Both the position numbers and the translations under genes were made by a program. A stretch of DNA of 64,000 nt from Verticillium longisporum (lineage: Eukaryota > Ascomycota > Sordariomycetes > Glomerellales > Plectosphaerellaceae). Every line of letters starts with the position of its first letter. Position 1 is the first letter of the stretch. The notes under the pieces are model-generated. The model did not search any database, had not been told where the DNA came from, and saw only the letters and a list, made by a program, of their open reading frames with translations. The DNA lies in assembly GCA_019188255.1 (NCBI GenBank), contig JAETXT010000005.1, positions 2,542,001-2,606,000 on the forward strand, in the 5' to 3' direction. Below, in pieces: positions 1 to 10,090 of this stretch.

Positions 1-2732
1 TCACACATGCACGCGGCAGAAAGGGTAATATGCTCCAATGAGCCACACTGTCAAGCCCTGGTGATCTCGTCTACGGCCTCGTCGCGAGCTAGGTGTGGCC
101 GGAGGGATTGGTGAGCCTTGTCTGACAAAGATGTAGGGTACGAATGGATGTTATCGAATTAGCGATGACAGATCAAGCAGCTGGGCGCCGGTCAGCGGTG
201 TAGGTCCCCAGTACCGCGGTTTGCTGTCTTTTGAGTCCCTCGAAAGCTGTCCAGGATGCGGCCGGGACCAGGACTAGGATGACCGCATGCACTGTGACAC
301 ACGGTCTGCTTCGCAACGATACTCGATACTCCCACCGGGACCTGCTAGTCGAAGACACGTGGGTAAGGGGTGGAGGTGGATGAAGTTGAGGCTCCAAGTA
401 ACAGAGCTGCCAGCTTAGGAAGGGTTCACGAGAGCGGCAAGGGAGAACGGGAATATCAAGCTGCTGCGCCTTGCCTGGTACCCAATGACCAGGATCTAGT
501 TTGGTGAGCTTCAGGAAAATATTCACTGGCGAAGAAGAGCTCGCGCATGGTCAAGCCAGAAGGCATGAGAGAAACAACAGAAGACATCAGCAACGACAAC
601 AACCAGGAAGCAAGTGGTGGGCAAGCGCGAGGGGGGTTAGAGGAGATAACACACGGACGATGCCCATCTCATCACAGAAGAAATGTGAACGAACAATTCT
701 GATCCCCCCCCCCGGCCCCGTCGCTTCCTGAATTTCGTCGCCGGGAAGGTTCCAACGACGGATGAGATGAGTGGGGGGACGTTCCGGGTGGGACGACTGT
801 AGAGCTTGTACTGTACCATCTCCGGTGGAGGGAACCATTGATTTCTCTCACACTGTGAACCCTGACAGACCCCTACCTAAGGTACCTTACCTAAGGCATC
901 CAGGGCTGGTGCGGTGCCGGTCCCACACGAGGTGTCTCTTAGCCAGCCCCATGCCCAGGGTCCCCGCTTGTAGAATGATGCAACCCGCTCGACGGTGCAT
1001 TCCACCTTGCGCCTGCACGTCAATGGACAGCGGGAGGCGGACAGACGAGAAAGACAGCTCTGCCCCGTGGATAGGTAGTCAGCTACCTACCACCAAGGTA
1101 GCAGCTTTTAGCGCATGCTCATGTTCATGGATCATGGCGGCCGGGTCTAGGGCGGCTCGAGGCCCTTACTTACCTTACCTATTACCTTTCCTCCCTGTTA
1201 CCCCTCTGCACCCCTCGGCGGGCTGTATCAGGCCGGATAGATAATCTGGACGGGACCTCTCGAGCTCCGGCCAAAGCGTTGCCTTGGACCATTCCCTTTT
1301 CACTTTTCTGCTGCAACCACCGCGCCAACGCACTGCACCGCACTACGACTCCTCTGTCGACCCTGCACCTGGCCTGTATGAACCTCTGTCGCATGCGAAT
1401 ATTTCCTCCACTTTACCTACCGCTGGCGACCAGGACCGCTCCATTGCGCGATTGACACATCACGCCCATTTTCGCCCTGTCGAAAAACCTCACCGTCACC
1501 CTTGATCACACGTGGACTCGAGCGCGAGAAACGACGCCTACCTCAGCTAAGGGACCAAAAAGTGCCAGGCCAACCAACGTCACTCAGCCTATAGCACTTG
1601 CCTTGTCGTCATCGCCGAATCCGTGCTTCCTTCCTTAACCTCACCTTACCATACCGACCACTGCCTTTTCCCATCTTCCACACAACAGCGATTTCAGGTC
1701 ATTGCGTGGCAGAGAGATCTCCCGACAGGGCACATAGATTCAAGAAGAGAACGTTATACTCTGTTGTCACGGAAGCAAGAGGTAAGCTTGATACTTGCGT
1801 GCTCCCCATGGCTGCCCCCCGTCTTGTACTCTCACAAAAAGGGCGCCTACGCCCAACTACGTCAAAGCACCCCCACCTCAAAGCCCCTCATCCCGACATG
1901 CTTGTCACCTCACCTGGACTGGACTCACACTCAACTGCGGCTTGGCCTTTAATTCATCCCACCACCACCCCGCGATTCGCAACAAAAAAGAGGAAAAAAT
2001 TACCTGGACCTGAACCAGCCCCCGAGCGAAGCCCTAGCAACGGATCGCAGCCGCTGTCCCTTGTCATCGATCTCACCCACCCTTTCCTTGTCACACTGGT
2101 AGTCTCAACACCCTCGTCCTCGAACCCCAGCATCAATCGCAACGCGCGAAAACCCTTTACTAGTCGATCCTAGTCGAACAACAGCAGCCATCGCTCATCG
2201 CACCCCGGCTCATCGAGACAAGGTAGCTAAAGCAACAACAACCACCTAGTGGCGGTAGCCTGCGTCTAGCATATTCCCATTCATCTCGCATCACATCGTG
2301 CGCGCGCGCATCCACGAGTCCACCGTCCACAATCCACACGTCTCGCGCCAGCTTTTTGGGCACTCGTGCAGCAACACCAAGGCACTGCATCCAGTCACCG
2401 GCCGGCCCTCATACCCCATTCCCATAGGCCTGCACCCAAGCTGTCCCCTGGATCCACCTTCCTGAGGAGTCTTGCGTCTTTACATCCCCGTTTGGGTATT
2501 CTAATCATTCTTGTTCGTCACAGGTCTCTCCTCCTCCCTCCCAGTGCACACCGTACGCAGTACAGCCTCCCGTCGCTCCTCTTTACCCCCTCCTCCGCCC
2601 GTGTGTCCCCGTCTTCCAACCGCTGTAAACGACGCCGCCTCCCCTCCAGCTCAGCCACGGATCATACCCGTGACCACCCTCATCGAGAAGACGAAACCCC
2701 ACGATAAGACACCAACGACCACAACCATCATA
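1..2732. other. Gene-free 5' region upstream of the HPt gene
   Basis: No convincing coding region is visible; open frames here are short, overlapping and of biased composition. The stretch from about 1600 to 2730 is rich in C/T and C/A tracts, as is common in fungal promoters and long 5' leaders, and probably serves the HPt gene that starts at 2733. Two palindromic elements of the recurring intergenic CCTAGGTA-like type occur: a cluster at 874-896 centred on AAGGTACCTT, and an inverted repeat with arms GCTACCT (1082-1088) and AGGTAGC (1096-1102). Confidence 0.6.
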
Positions 2733-3512
2733 ATGCCTGCCGCTGAAGTTGCCAACGTATGTGTGCACAGGTTTGCCTTGATCATCACCATCCATCCAAT
2801 GGTGTGCCCTCAGTTCACGACTGACTTGTCCTTTTTTTTCTCGCACAGAGTGACGATGGGTCTCGTGACGATGCCCCTTCCGACGTTGTCGGTCTCGAGG
2901 ACCTAGGTGGCGCCGTCGACATGGCTACCTTCAATCAGATGCTCTAAATGGACGAACCAGGAGAGTGCGAGTTCAGCCAGTCCATCGTCGAAGGATTTTT
3001 CGAGCAGGCGGAGGAGACCATCACGTCGATGAAAGAGGAACTGTGAGTTGTGATCGTGAACCCCCTTGAACGCGACACCTTCCCACCAAGTCCTCCGAAA
3101 CCCCTCAAAATTCCCTTCCGCCCTGGCTACCCCCCCCTGGCGCAACCCGCGAGGGCTTCTGGCCCTTTCCCACTTGCTTGTCGATTTTCCCTCGATGCAA
3201 ATCAGGCCCTGGGTGTTGCAGCTGACCAAGTCTTCTTCGGTGACCAGGGAGAACAAGGAGTTGGAAAAGCTGTCTTCTTTGGGCCATTTCCTCAAGGGCT
3301 CTTCGGCCACCCTTGGTCTGGTCAAGGTGCGAGACAACTGCGAAAAGATCCAGCGGTTCGGCAAGAAGGAGAAGGAGGATGGCTCCCCGCTGCCAGACGA
3401 GAAGGTGTGCCTCGAGAAAATCGGAGAGACCCTCAAAACTCTCGAGACGGACTACGCCGACGTCGAGCAGGTGCTGAAGCAGTACTTCGAGGGGCGAGCC
3501 GCAACAGATTAA
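2733..3512 (+). CDS. YPD1: Ypd1-type histidine phosphotransfer protein (in-frame TAA)
   Basis: HPt intermediate of the multistep phosphorelay. It passes phosphate from hybrid histidine kinases to Ssk1- and Skn7-type response regulators in osmotic and oxidative stress signalling. Exons are 2733-2756, 2849-3042 and 3248-3512, with GT-AG introns; the total is 161 codons including the stop. The active site SSLGHFLKGSSATLGL is intact, with the phosphorylatable His at about codon 86, followed by helices containing VKVRDNCEKIQ and the C-terminal VEQVLKQYFEG. The start follows an A-rich context and gives the expected short N-terminus. Oddity: codon 41 is TAA (2945-2947), inside the conserved first helix (DMATFNQML-stop-MDEP), and ATG follows at once (2948). 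Reading from that ATG would lose helix A but keep the four-helix bundle. The family assignment is secure from motif and length; whether the allele is functional is open. Confidence 0.88.
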
Positions 3513-4735
3513 CGAGCACGCCCTCCCTATCATCTGACGCCGCCCTCTCCAAGTCTCGGACCTTGTCATAAGCACTAGAAACCAAGGCCTTGACGGTATT
3601 GAGGCAGAGAGGGCAGTGTCATATTTTTGACTCGGTGCCGCTTCCAAGCTTTCGGTCTGGGAGCGTAGTTGTGTCACCCGTCATCGCCGTTATCACCATC
3701 ATCACCACCATCACCACCGCCACCACCAACACCAACAACAAACAACGTCGTCAGCTCTTCATACCCCGACCCCTTTTCGCGGACGCAAAGCAATTGGACA
3801 GGTTTTCGAACAGCGTGGCATGGCAACTTGCCAGGTTTTTTGCGATAGCTCTCGGATTCAGACGGTCAACAGGACGCGCAAGACTTCTTTTTGGGGAAGG
3901 ATGCAGCCAGGTTCGCTGCTGTGGCTAGGTATGCTTCAGTGTGCAGTTTGCCACAGGCCAACTCCGCCACGTCCCAAGCAGGTCATTGCAGTCGTTACCG
4001 AATAGACCAACACTAGAACTTCACTCGCTTCCCACAACCCCAGGCAACGCATTTCTATTTCCAAGAATATTTTTTTTGTGAAAGCTAGCCTACTTTTTCA
4101 ACAGCTTGAGCAGAAAAAAACATGTATGGGCTGACAACGAGACGATTAGCACGAGAAACTAAGAGACCGATGCGAAGAAGTTGCTGACGCTTCGGGTGGC
4201 ACTATATGCTTGAGTAGAGAAGGCCCTCGGACGGAGAGAAGGGGTACGTGTCGCCAGGATTGACATCATCTGACAAAAATGGGTGGGGGATCGGCGTCTT
4301 GTGCAAGTGTTAATGTTGACTCTGTTTTGAAACCCCGCACCAGATCCAGGTAAGTATACTACAGCCTATTGGTGAAGCCTGTGTCGACATGATGGAAAGC
4401 TAGGCAGATCCGAGCTTCAAGTCTGCAGCAAACAATAATAATGCTCCAGTTTCCTCTATATGATTCCGGAGTCCCTAGTTTGTTGACTCTTGATTTGATT
4501 TACGGTCACGTGCTGTGTCTACGCTACCGTAACTTCTGACCAGTTATTGGTCCTTTGCAATGAGGAGCCTTCCGCAAGGTTAAACTGCCTTTGGCCATTG
4601 CACCAAGACGGATGACAACACATTTCACCACGAATCTCGTCGTCCACTCCAGTAGATTGATTTGTCGTCTTTGTATTGATCCCTTTGGCAAACACCTCCA
4701 AGCACCCCCTTTTGCCCATCACACAGTATATCAAC
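3513..4735. other. Intergenic, with CAC/ATC microsatellite
   Basis: This is the 3' region of the HPt gene and the promoter of the next gene. A CAC/ATC-type trinucleotide microsatellite lies at roughly 3690-3745. No other coding sequence or RNA gene is seen. Confidence 0.5.
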
Positions 4736-5478
4736 ATGCCGCCCCGCCCGAACGCCAAACCGGCTTTTACGCATTTTCTATGTATTCCCCTAATCACACC
4801 AGCCTCGAGATCACAAGTCTAGAGAAGCTTGGCCGCTTTCAAAGCAGATGTCACAGATGCCGCCAGCTTCGACATCCCGGAGACCGCAGTCAGGCCCCTC
4901 GGCACCCTCCACCTCACACTTGGCATGTTGAGCCTTCCCAGCCACGAGAGCGTCCAAAAGCGACTGCAGTTCTCCGGAGCCTGAACCCGCGCGCCGCCTT
5001 TGCAGACATCAAGTCGCTGTCCGCTACTACGCCTCTCGCGACGCCAGCTTCACCGGCGGATACCAGCGTTGAGCAGTTGCCGTTCCTGACTCTGAGGGGC
5101 CTGCATTCGATGCAGCGGCCTGAGCAGGCGTCAGTGTTGTATGCTGCACCTGAAGATTATCAAGGGATCCTACTGAGGTTCTGCGAGAGGCTGCGCGATT
5201 CCTTCATTGACGCGGGCGTCATGGTGAGGGAAGAGAGGCCCCTGCTTTTGCATGCTACTATCATCAACACGATCTATGTCAAGGGGGGCAGGGGTGCGCA
5301 GGGAAAACGTGGGAAGAAGCTGACTCTGGACGCAACAGACATGTTGGCGCGGTATGAGGGGTATGTGTGGATGGAAGGTGTGCCTCTGGAGAGGATTGCA
5401 ATCTGCAAGATGGGAGCGAAGGAGGTGGATGGCGAGGATGGGGCTGCGTACGAGGTCGAGGCCGAGGTCGATTTTTAG
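4736..5478 (+). CDS. AKAP7/ASCC1-like 2H phosphoesterase (in-frame TAG and frameshift)
   Basis: Resembles the AKAP7-type 2'-5' RNA ligase-like (2H phosphoesterase) family of about 250 residues. The conserved start THFLCIPLITP follows ATG 4736. The two H-x-T motifs are present, LHLTLG in the first half and LLHATIINTIYVKG in the second, with the C-terminal YEGYVWMEGVPLERIAICKMGAK typical of the group. These motifs bind and cleave cyclic phosphodiester or oligonucleotide substrates in characterised relatives; the fungal substrate is unknown. Two breaks are visible. TAG at 4820-4822 replaces codon 29, and the frame shifts at AAAA 4956-4959, where one more A would join VQK to ATAVLRSL and give 248 codons in all. 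Without both corrections only a 28-residue peptide is made. It could be a pseudogene, a sequencing artefact or, for the TAG, an RNA-editing site. Confidence 0.72.
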
Positions 5479-5999
5479 GTTTGGCACGGCATCTCAGGGG
5501 ATCGCGGGCAGAGAGAGGTCCATTAGATGTAGTAGAACCCGAAGCTTACTGTTACCGGAGTACACCTCCTTCTATGCCGGGGTAGCATTCTTTTTATGGC
5601 GTAGTTTTCCGAATATGACTAGACGAAGTATTTAAATAGACAGTGCACCCCAAAGAGCCATTTGTTTCTTCTGGCTTACGTCGGGGGCATCGCTTCTCGC
5701 CGTGGCACGTTGTAGTTGACGTGAGGCCAAGGTGTGGTTCAGACATATTCCCTTAGACAGCATATCGGACGGATACATGCATCACGAGGCCAAATATTGC
5801 ATCATCTCTCTATCACGATATCAGATCCCACCCCTCCAGGCAGCCACCGTCAGGTCCCCCCTCCCCCCCTCTTGAGGACCTAAACCGTGCTCCTGACACA
5901 GTGCTGATGGACAGCTAGCTACCTTAGGTTGCAGTGCTGCAAGACGGGGGGCCAACCCCACGACAGCATCCTTCCCATCGAACACCTATCCGCCCCCCG
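5479..5999. other. Intergenic
   Basis: This stretch is the 3' region of the phosphoesterase gene and the promoter of the coiled-coil gene. A C-rich tract lies at about 5835-5885 and a CTACCTTAGGT element at 5919-5929. Nothing else is seen. Confidence 0.5.
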
Positions 6000-7570
6000 A
6001 TGCGAACTGGAACGCAGCATGCCGAGTCCGCGACACATGGCTCCGCCCCCGCCCCCATGACGAAAGAACGGAAGACGAACCGAATGTCATCCTCGGCTGA
6101 CAAGCGCCGCAGCGCCGGCCCCGGCTCGCACATCCTCCGCACGGCCTCCGCGCGCAGCGTCGCCAACCCGGTCGCTGGGAGCACCAAGGACGGCGCCGTC
6201 AACGCGGGCAACGCCGTTGGCAGCAGCAGCAGCAACAACAACAACATCATTGCCCCGCCGCCGAGGGCACAGCTCGGCGTGGTGAGCGTCGCGGGAGTGA
6301 GCCCCGTCCTTGGGGACGAGGGGCCGAAACCAGGAGACACCGGTGGTGGGGCCGCAACGCAGAAGGAGCGGGAGACACACGGCGGGGCCAGTGGCAGTGG
6401 CACTGGTGGCAGCAATAGGAAGGAGACGGACGGGCAGCGCATCGCGCTCCTGGAGACCGAGCTCGCGGTCATGGAGGACGAGTTTGCGCGCGAGCTGGAC
6501 CGGCTGAGCCGCAAGGAGAGCGAGACGGCAACGTTCTGGCAGGGCCGCGTGGCGCGAGCGGAGGACAAGGCGAGGGCCGCGTGCGGCGAGATGGAGGCGC
6601 TGGAGGCCGAGTGCGTCGAGCTGCGGGCGCAGGTCCGGGGTTGAAGGAGTTCGTGAGCACGAGTACGAGAACGGATGGGCAAAGCGCCACATCTGACGAG
6701 GTTTTTGGGGAAGGGGCCGCACGGCTGGGCAACGGACTGCAGAACTGGGTCATTGTGCATTTCCGCAGGGCCAAGATTGGTGAGTTCTTGCCCTGACCAG
6801 TCCTCCTTGGCTTTGGGTCGCGTGACTGCTTGACTGACTGGTGGGTGAAGATTTTGGCAAAGCGAGCGAAGACGAGTTGGAGGAGCTGGCAGCCTTAGTC
6901 CCGATGTATGAGGAGTTGGCGGCCGCGGCGAAGGTGCACCTCCTCCAGTCGTTTGTGTCTCGCGTCCTGGTCGAGATGGTCTTCGGGGCATATTTTGTTG
7001 GACTGTCCCCGGAGCAGGCTCGGCAGTTCCGCGACGTCGAGGAGACTCTGCGATCTTACAGCAAGTATCTTGACATCTCATAAGGTGTATGGCTGACTGT
7101 CTCCTCTCTCAGGTTCCGAAGAAGCCGTCAACCAGTGGCGCTCCACAACGCTGACCCTGCTGCGCCGCGAAGCCGGGGACAAGATGCACAGCGAGACGGA
7201 CGCCGCTACGGAACGAGTCATTGAGCGCATCAACCGCGTCCTCGACGGCATCACCGACACCAAAACGACCGATGCACGAGATCAGGCCTTGAGGGCACTC
7301 ATAGTCAGCGCCATTGACCTGGGGCGGTTGTTGGCCGTGCAGAAGGCAGTCTTTGGCGTCTTCATGCCGGAGATTGTGCCGCACCAGCAGACCATGTTTG
7401 ACCCTGCAACCATGGAGGACGTCGGCGGTGAAGATGAGGAGACGCTATCCCAGCGGGACATATGCTGCGTCACCTTTCCAGGCATTATGAAGAGGGGCGA
7501 TGAGACCGGGCGGATGTTGGCATACCGCAACATCATTGCCAAAGCGACGGTGCTGTGTAGTCCTGAATGA
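6000..7570 (+). CDS. Conserved coiled-coil protein of unknown function (GC-AG intron, one frameshift)
   Basis: I do not recognise a named family. Exons 6000-6779, 6851-7060 and 7113-7570 give 482 residues if one G is added to GGGG 6637-6640, where CGG GGT TGA should read CGG GGG TTG to join QVRG to LKEFVSTS. The N-terminal 150 residues are basic, Ser/Gly-rich and low in complexity, with poly-Asn. A heptad-rich segment follows (ALLETELAVMEDEFARELDRL onward), then a mainly helical C-terminal half with LGNGLQNWVIVHFRRAKI and EEAVNQWRSTTLTLLRREAG. The second intron (7061-7112, 52 nt) starts with GC in the strong context ACA/GCAAGT and ends in CAG; only this phase joins LRSY to SSEEAVNQW. The start is uncertain: ATG 6000 is the first in frame and 6057 is a plausible alternative. 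The gene converges on DPH1, with about 150 bp between the stop codons. Confidence 0.65.
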
Positions 7571-7722
7571 CCGGCGTCAAAGGATGGAAGCGGGCATATG
7601 AGCATTTACAGCGGCATCATCATAACAGAAAACGTTTGAGCGAGTGACCACGATGATAGGTGGGCCAAGCGGAAGTACCGGCAAACTTGGTATACTCATC
7701 AAATCGTGATATTGCTGGGTAT

Positions 7723-9075
7723 TTACGCCTTCGCCCCAACTTCCAAAGCCTTTGTCCTTCCCAATCCCTCCTTCCCGTAGTAGTCCATGGGATATACCCC
7801 CTTGCCCCAGTCCTCCTTCACCTCCAAGGCGATCAACGCCTCGTACGGCGTCAGCAGGGGTCTCGGGAAGGCATATCCCCAGTCGATGCTCAACCGTGGA
7901 CACGCCACCTGCACCCAGCATTCAACGTCAGCCATCATGGCCAGCTTGCCGGGGAAGATCTCGCTCAGCAGCAAGTTAATCCACGGGATCCCTCGCTCCT
8001 TCAGCCTTGCCTCGATCAGCGCCATGGTGTGGGGGTTGCCCTGTCGTCCCAGCGATCCCAGGATGAGACCCCAGCGCTTGGCGCCCTTGGCCGTCTTGAT
8101 GGCGTCGCGTCTGAGTCCCTGCATCTCGTCGTGGCCGTACGTCTCGCGCGTCAGCTTGCGCGAGTAGGGATCGTAGCGGTAAGCGGGGATGGAGGGGTTG
8201 TGAATCATGATGCTCTCGAGGTGGAAGCGGCCGTCGCCGAGATACAAGATCATGTCGACGGCGTCGTCGTCTTTGAGGCGGGGCGAAGTACAGCCCAGGA
8301 TCTCGCCCTTGCTGAGGGGCGCGATCTGGGGCACGAGCACGCGGAAGCCGGCCTTCTCAAGGGAGGACTTCACGCCGTGAATAGTGGCATTGAACTGAAT
8401 GGTGCCCACGACGGCCATGGTCTTGCCCGAGGCAAAGTTACGCTCCAGAGACGCGAGGAGGTGCTGGGTGTCGATGGAGATGTCGACGAAGACGTACAAG
8501 GTCTTAATCTTGGTGACATCAACGGGAATGAGGCAACTGTGGGCGTAGTGCACAAGAAGATCACAGCCCAAGGCGCGGGCCGTGTAGTCATCGATGCAGC
8601 ATGCGCCGTAGGTAACGTCACCCATGATGAGGGTCTCGATGCCAGGGCAGAACTCGGTAAGAATGTCGGAGATGGTGGTGGCGAAGAGCAGTAGACCCTC
8701 GGGCATCTGTAGGGCAATCTTCTTGGCGCCCGAGGTTCGAATACGATGCACAGTCTTGTGAATCTCGAAGCTATAGTTGGAAGGGAGGAGAGCCATGGCG
8801 TCGTTGTGGGCAGGATCCTTGAGGATCTCGGGGGGGTCCTGATTCAGTAGGCGGGGCCCCCGCCGGGGCATGGTCACTTGTATTGCCCCCGGGTCTTCCT
8901 TCGAGGCTTCTGTCGATGAAGCATTCTTGGCTGCAGCCTCCGCGGCTGTCCTGCGACCGACGAACCGCTTCTTGGGTTGTCTGACCACAGGTGCCTCGTC
9001 TTCTGCTTGCTGCCGATGAGATTCTTCAATGTCGGTGGCGATGCCGAGATCTGTCAACGCCCGATCTTCTTCCAT
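7723..9075 (-). CDS. DPH1: Diphthamide biosynthesis protein 1
   Basis: Radical enzyme subunit that, with Dph2, transfers the 3-amino-3-carboxypropyl group from S-adenosylmethionine to the histidine of translation elongation factor 2, the first step of diphthamide synthesis in the cytosol. A single 450-residue exon shows the Dph1/Dph2 core: [41 protein letters not shown] (first cluster Cys), HSCLIPVD, and near the C-terminus [17 protein letters not shown] with the later Cys residues that hold the 4Fe-4S cluster. The start at 9075 (MEEDRALTD) is the first ATG close to the family N-terminus; the frame is open further upstream to 9183, but that extension is not family-like. No frame disruption is seen. 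It is divergent from the Hsp70-like gene, separated by about 1 kb. Confidence 0.93.
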   Translation of the reverse strand: MEEDRALTDLGIATDIEESHRQQAEDEAPVVRQPKKRFVGRRTAAEAAAKNASSTEASKEDPGAIQVTMPRRGPRLLNQDPPEILKDPAHNDAMALLPSNYSFEIHKTVHRIRTSGAKKIALQMPEGLLLFATTISDILTEFCPGIETLIMGDVTYGACCIDDYTARALGCDLLVHYAHSCLIPVDVTKIKTLYVFVDISIDTQHLLASLERNFASGKTMAVVGTIQFNATIHGVKSSLEKAGFRVLVPQIAPLSKGEILGCTSPRLKDDDAVDMILYLGDGRFHLESIMIHNPSIPAYRYDPYSRKLTRETYGHDEMQGLRRDAIKTAKGAKRWGLILGSLGRQGNPHTMALIEARLKERGIPWINLLLSEIFPGKLAMMADVECWVQVACPRLSIDWGYAFPRPLLTPYEALIALEVKEDWGKGVYPMDYYGKEGLGRTKALEVGAKA

Positions 9076-10090
9076 CTTAAAGCAGGGCGTCCAGTCCAGT
9101 TGAGGTAAGATCCTGCCAATGATGATGAATTTCCCCGTACTATCCAGGACGGTGAACGGGTATCGAGCACAAGGGAATGGCACTTATACTCTGATGAGTC
9201 GAGTGAGAGGAGATTTGTTGCCCCGCGGCAGTCCGGGGCTTTTGTGTATGGCTTAGATGAAAATTTGGAGGGGCTTATCAGGCCTCGATATATGCACGTT
9301 GGAGGTATCTCGCCTATTGCCATGATGCCGCGCGTACGCTTGTATCGAGTGGTCAAAAGTTCCGATAAGGTAATGTGCGCCAAGGCACGATCAGCTCAGC
9401 TCTTCACAGCGGCTCCAGCATAGGCCACTCAAGCGTCAGCACTCCCCAGGGATCCTCTCAGGCTGACAGGGCTGATCCTGCTGCCTCGTGCAAAGTGCCT
9501 TACGGGGGACCTGAAGCTAGGGCGAGTAGGTAGTGGGGACAGAGTGCTGAGCCCGAATGCCAGTGGTCAACGTGGGTGCAGCCTCTTCACCCCCCAGAAA
9601 CCCCCCCTCCTCGTATGTGTCTCGGACGCTTCTTGGCCTGAAGCTCTTGAAGGAACGTCTGCCAGGAACCCGTCCAGCCATCGCCAGGCAGCAGAATAAG
9701 AGAGTAGCAACAACTCGCGACGACCTACCCACCTCTTTCGTCACCAGACGAGGCCTCCTTGGCCGATTTCTTGACCTGGGACACCTCCCCATTGTGTTCT
9801 ACCTTATCTTCGTTGTTCCTGATCTCATACCTCTTCTTCGTCTGCCCTGCATCGTGCATCCTCGTACCTGCAATAACCCCGCGATTCGCACTACGGCAAA
9901 CCCCGTCTGGCCTCATCTCTCATCTGGCCTCATCACGTCGGTCAAACCCAAATCGCAGCATTGACACAACCGACGCGACAAATCCTGGCCTACACTTCTG
10001 CATCGCGCGACTACAACGACTCGACCACTCAGACTTCCAGATTATGGTGTGGTCCAGGTAGTCGAATTCGAGCGTTCGGCCTCCGCCATC
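9076..10090. other. Divergent promoter region between DPH1 and the HSPA12-like gene
   Basis: About 1 kb of intergenic sequence between two divergently transcribed genes. The right half is C/T-rich (about 9570-9960), typical of a fungal 5' leader. No coding sequence is supported. Confidence 0.5.

Noticed and set aside
4591..4735. Upstream extension of the 2H phosphoesterase frame
   Set aside because: The longest open frame starts at 4591, but the family N-terminus is in another frame from ATG 4736; the extension is a by-product of the frameshift.
5924..7081. 385-codon minus-strand open frame
   Set aside because: The Pro/Arg/Ser/Leu-rich product lies opposite the coiled-coil gene and has no family features, whereas the plus strand has splice sites and phase closure.
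7660..8694. 344-codon plus-strand open frame
   Set aside because: It lies fully antisense to DPH1, whose sense frame has clear catalytic motifs. It is treated as a shadow.
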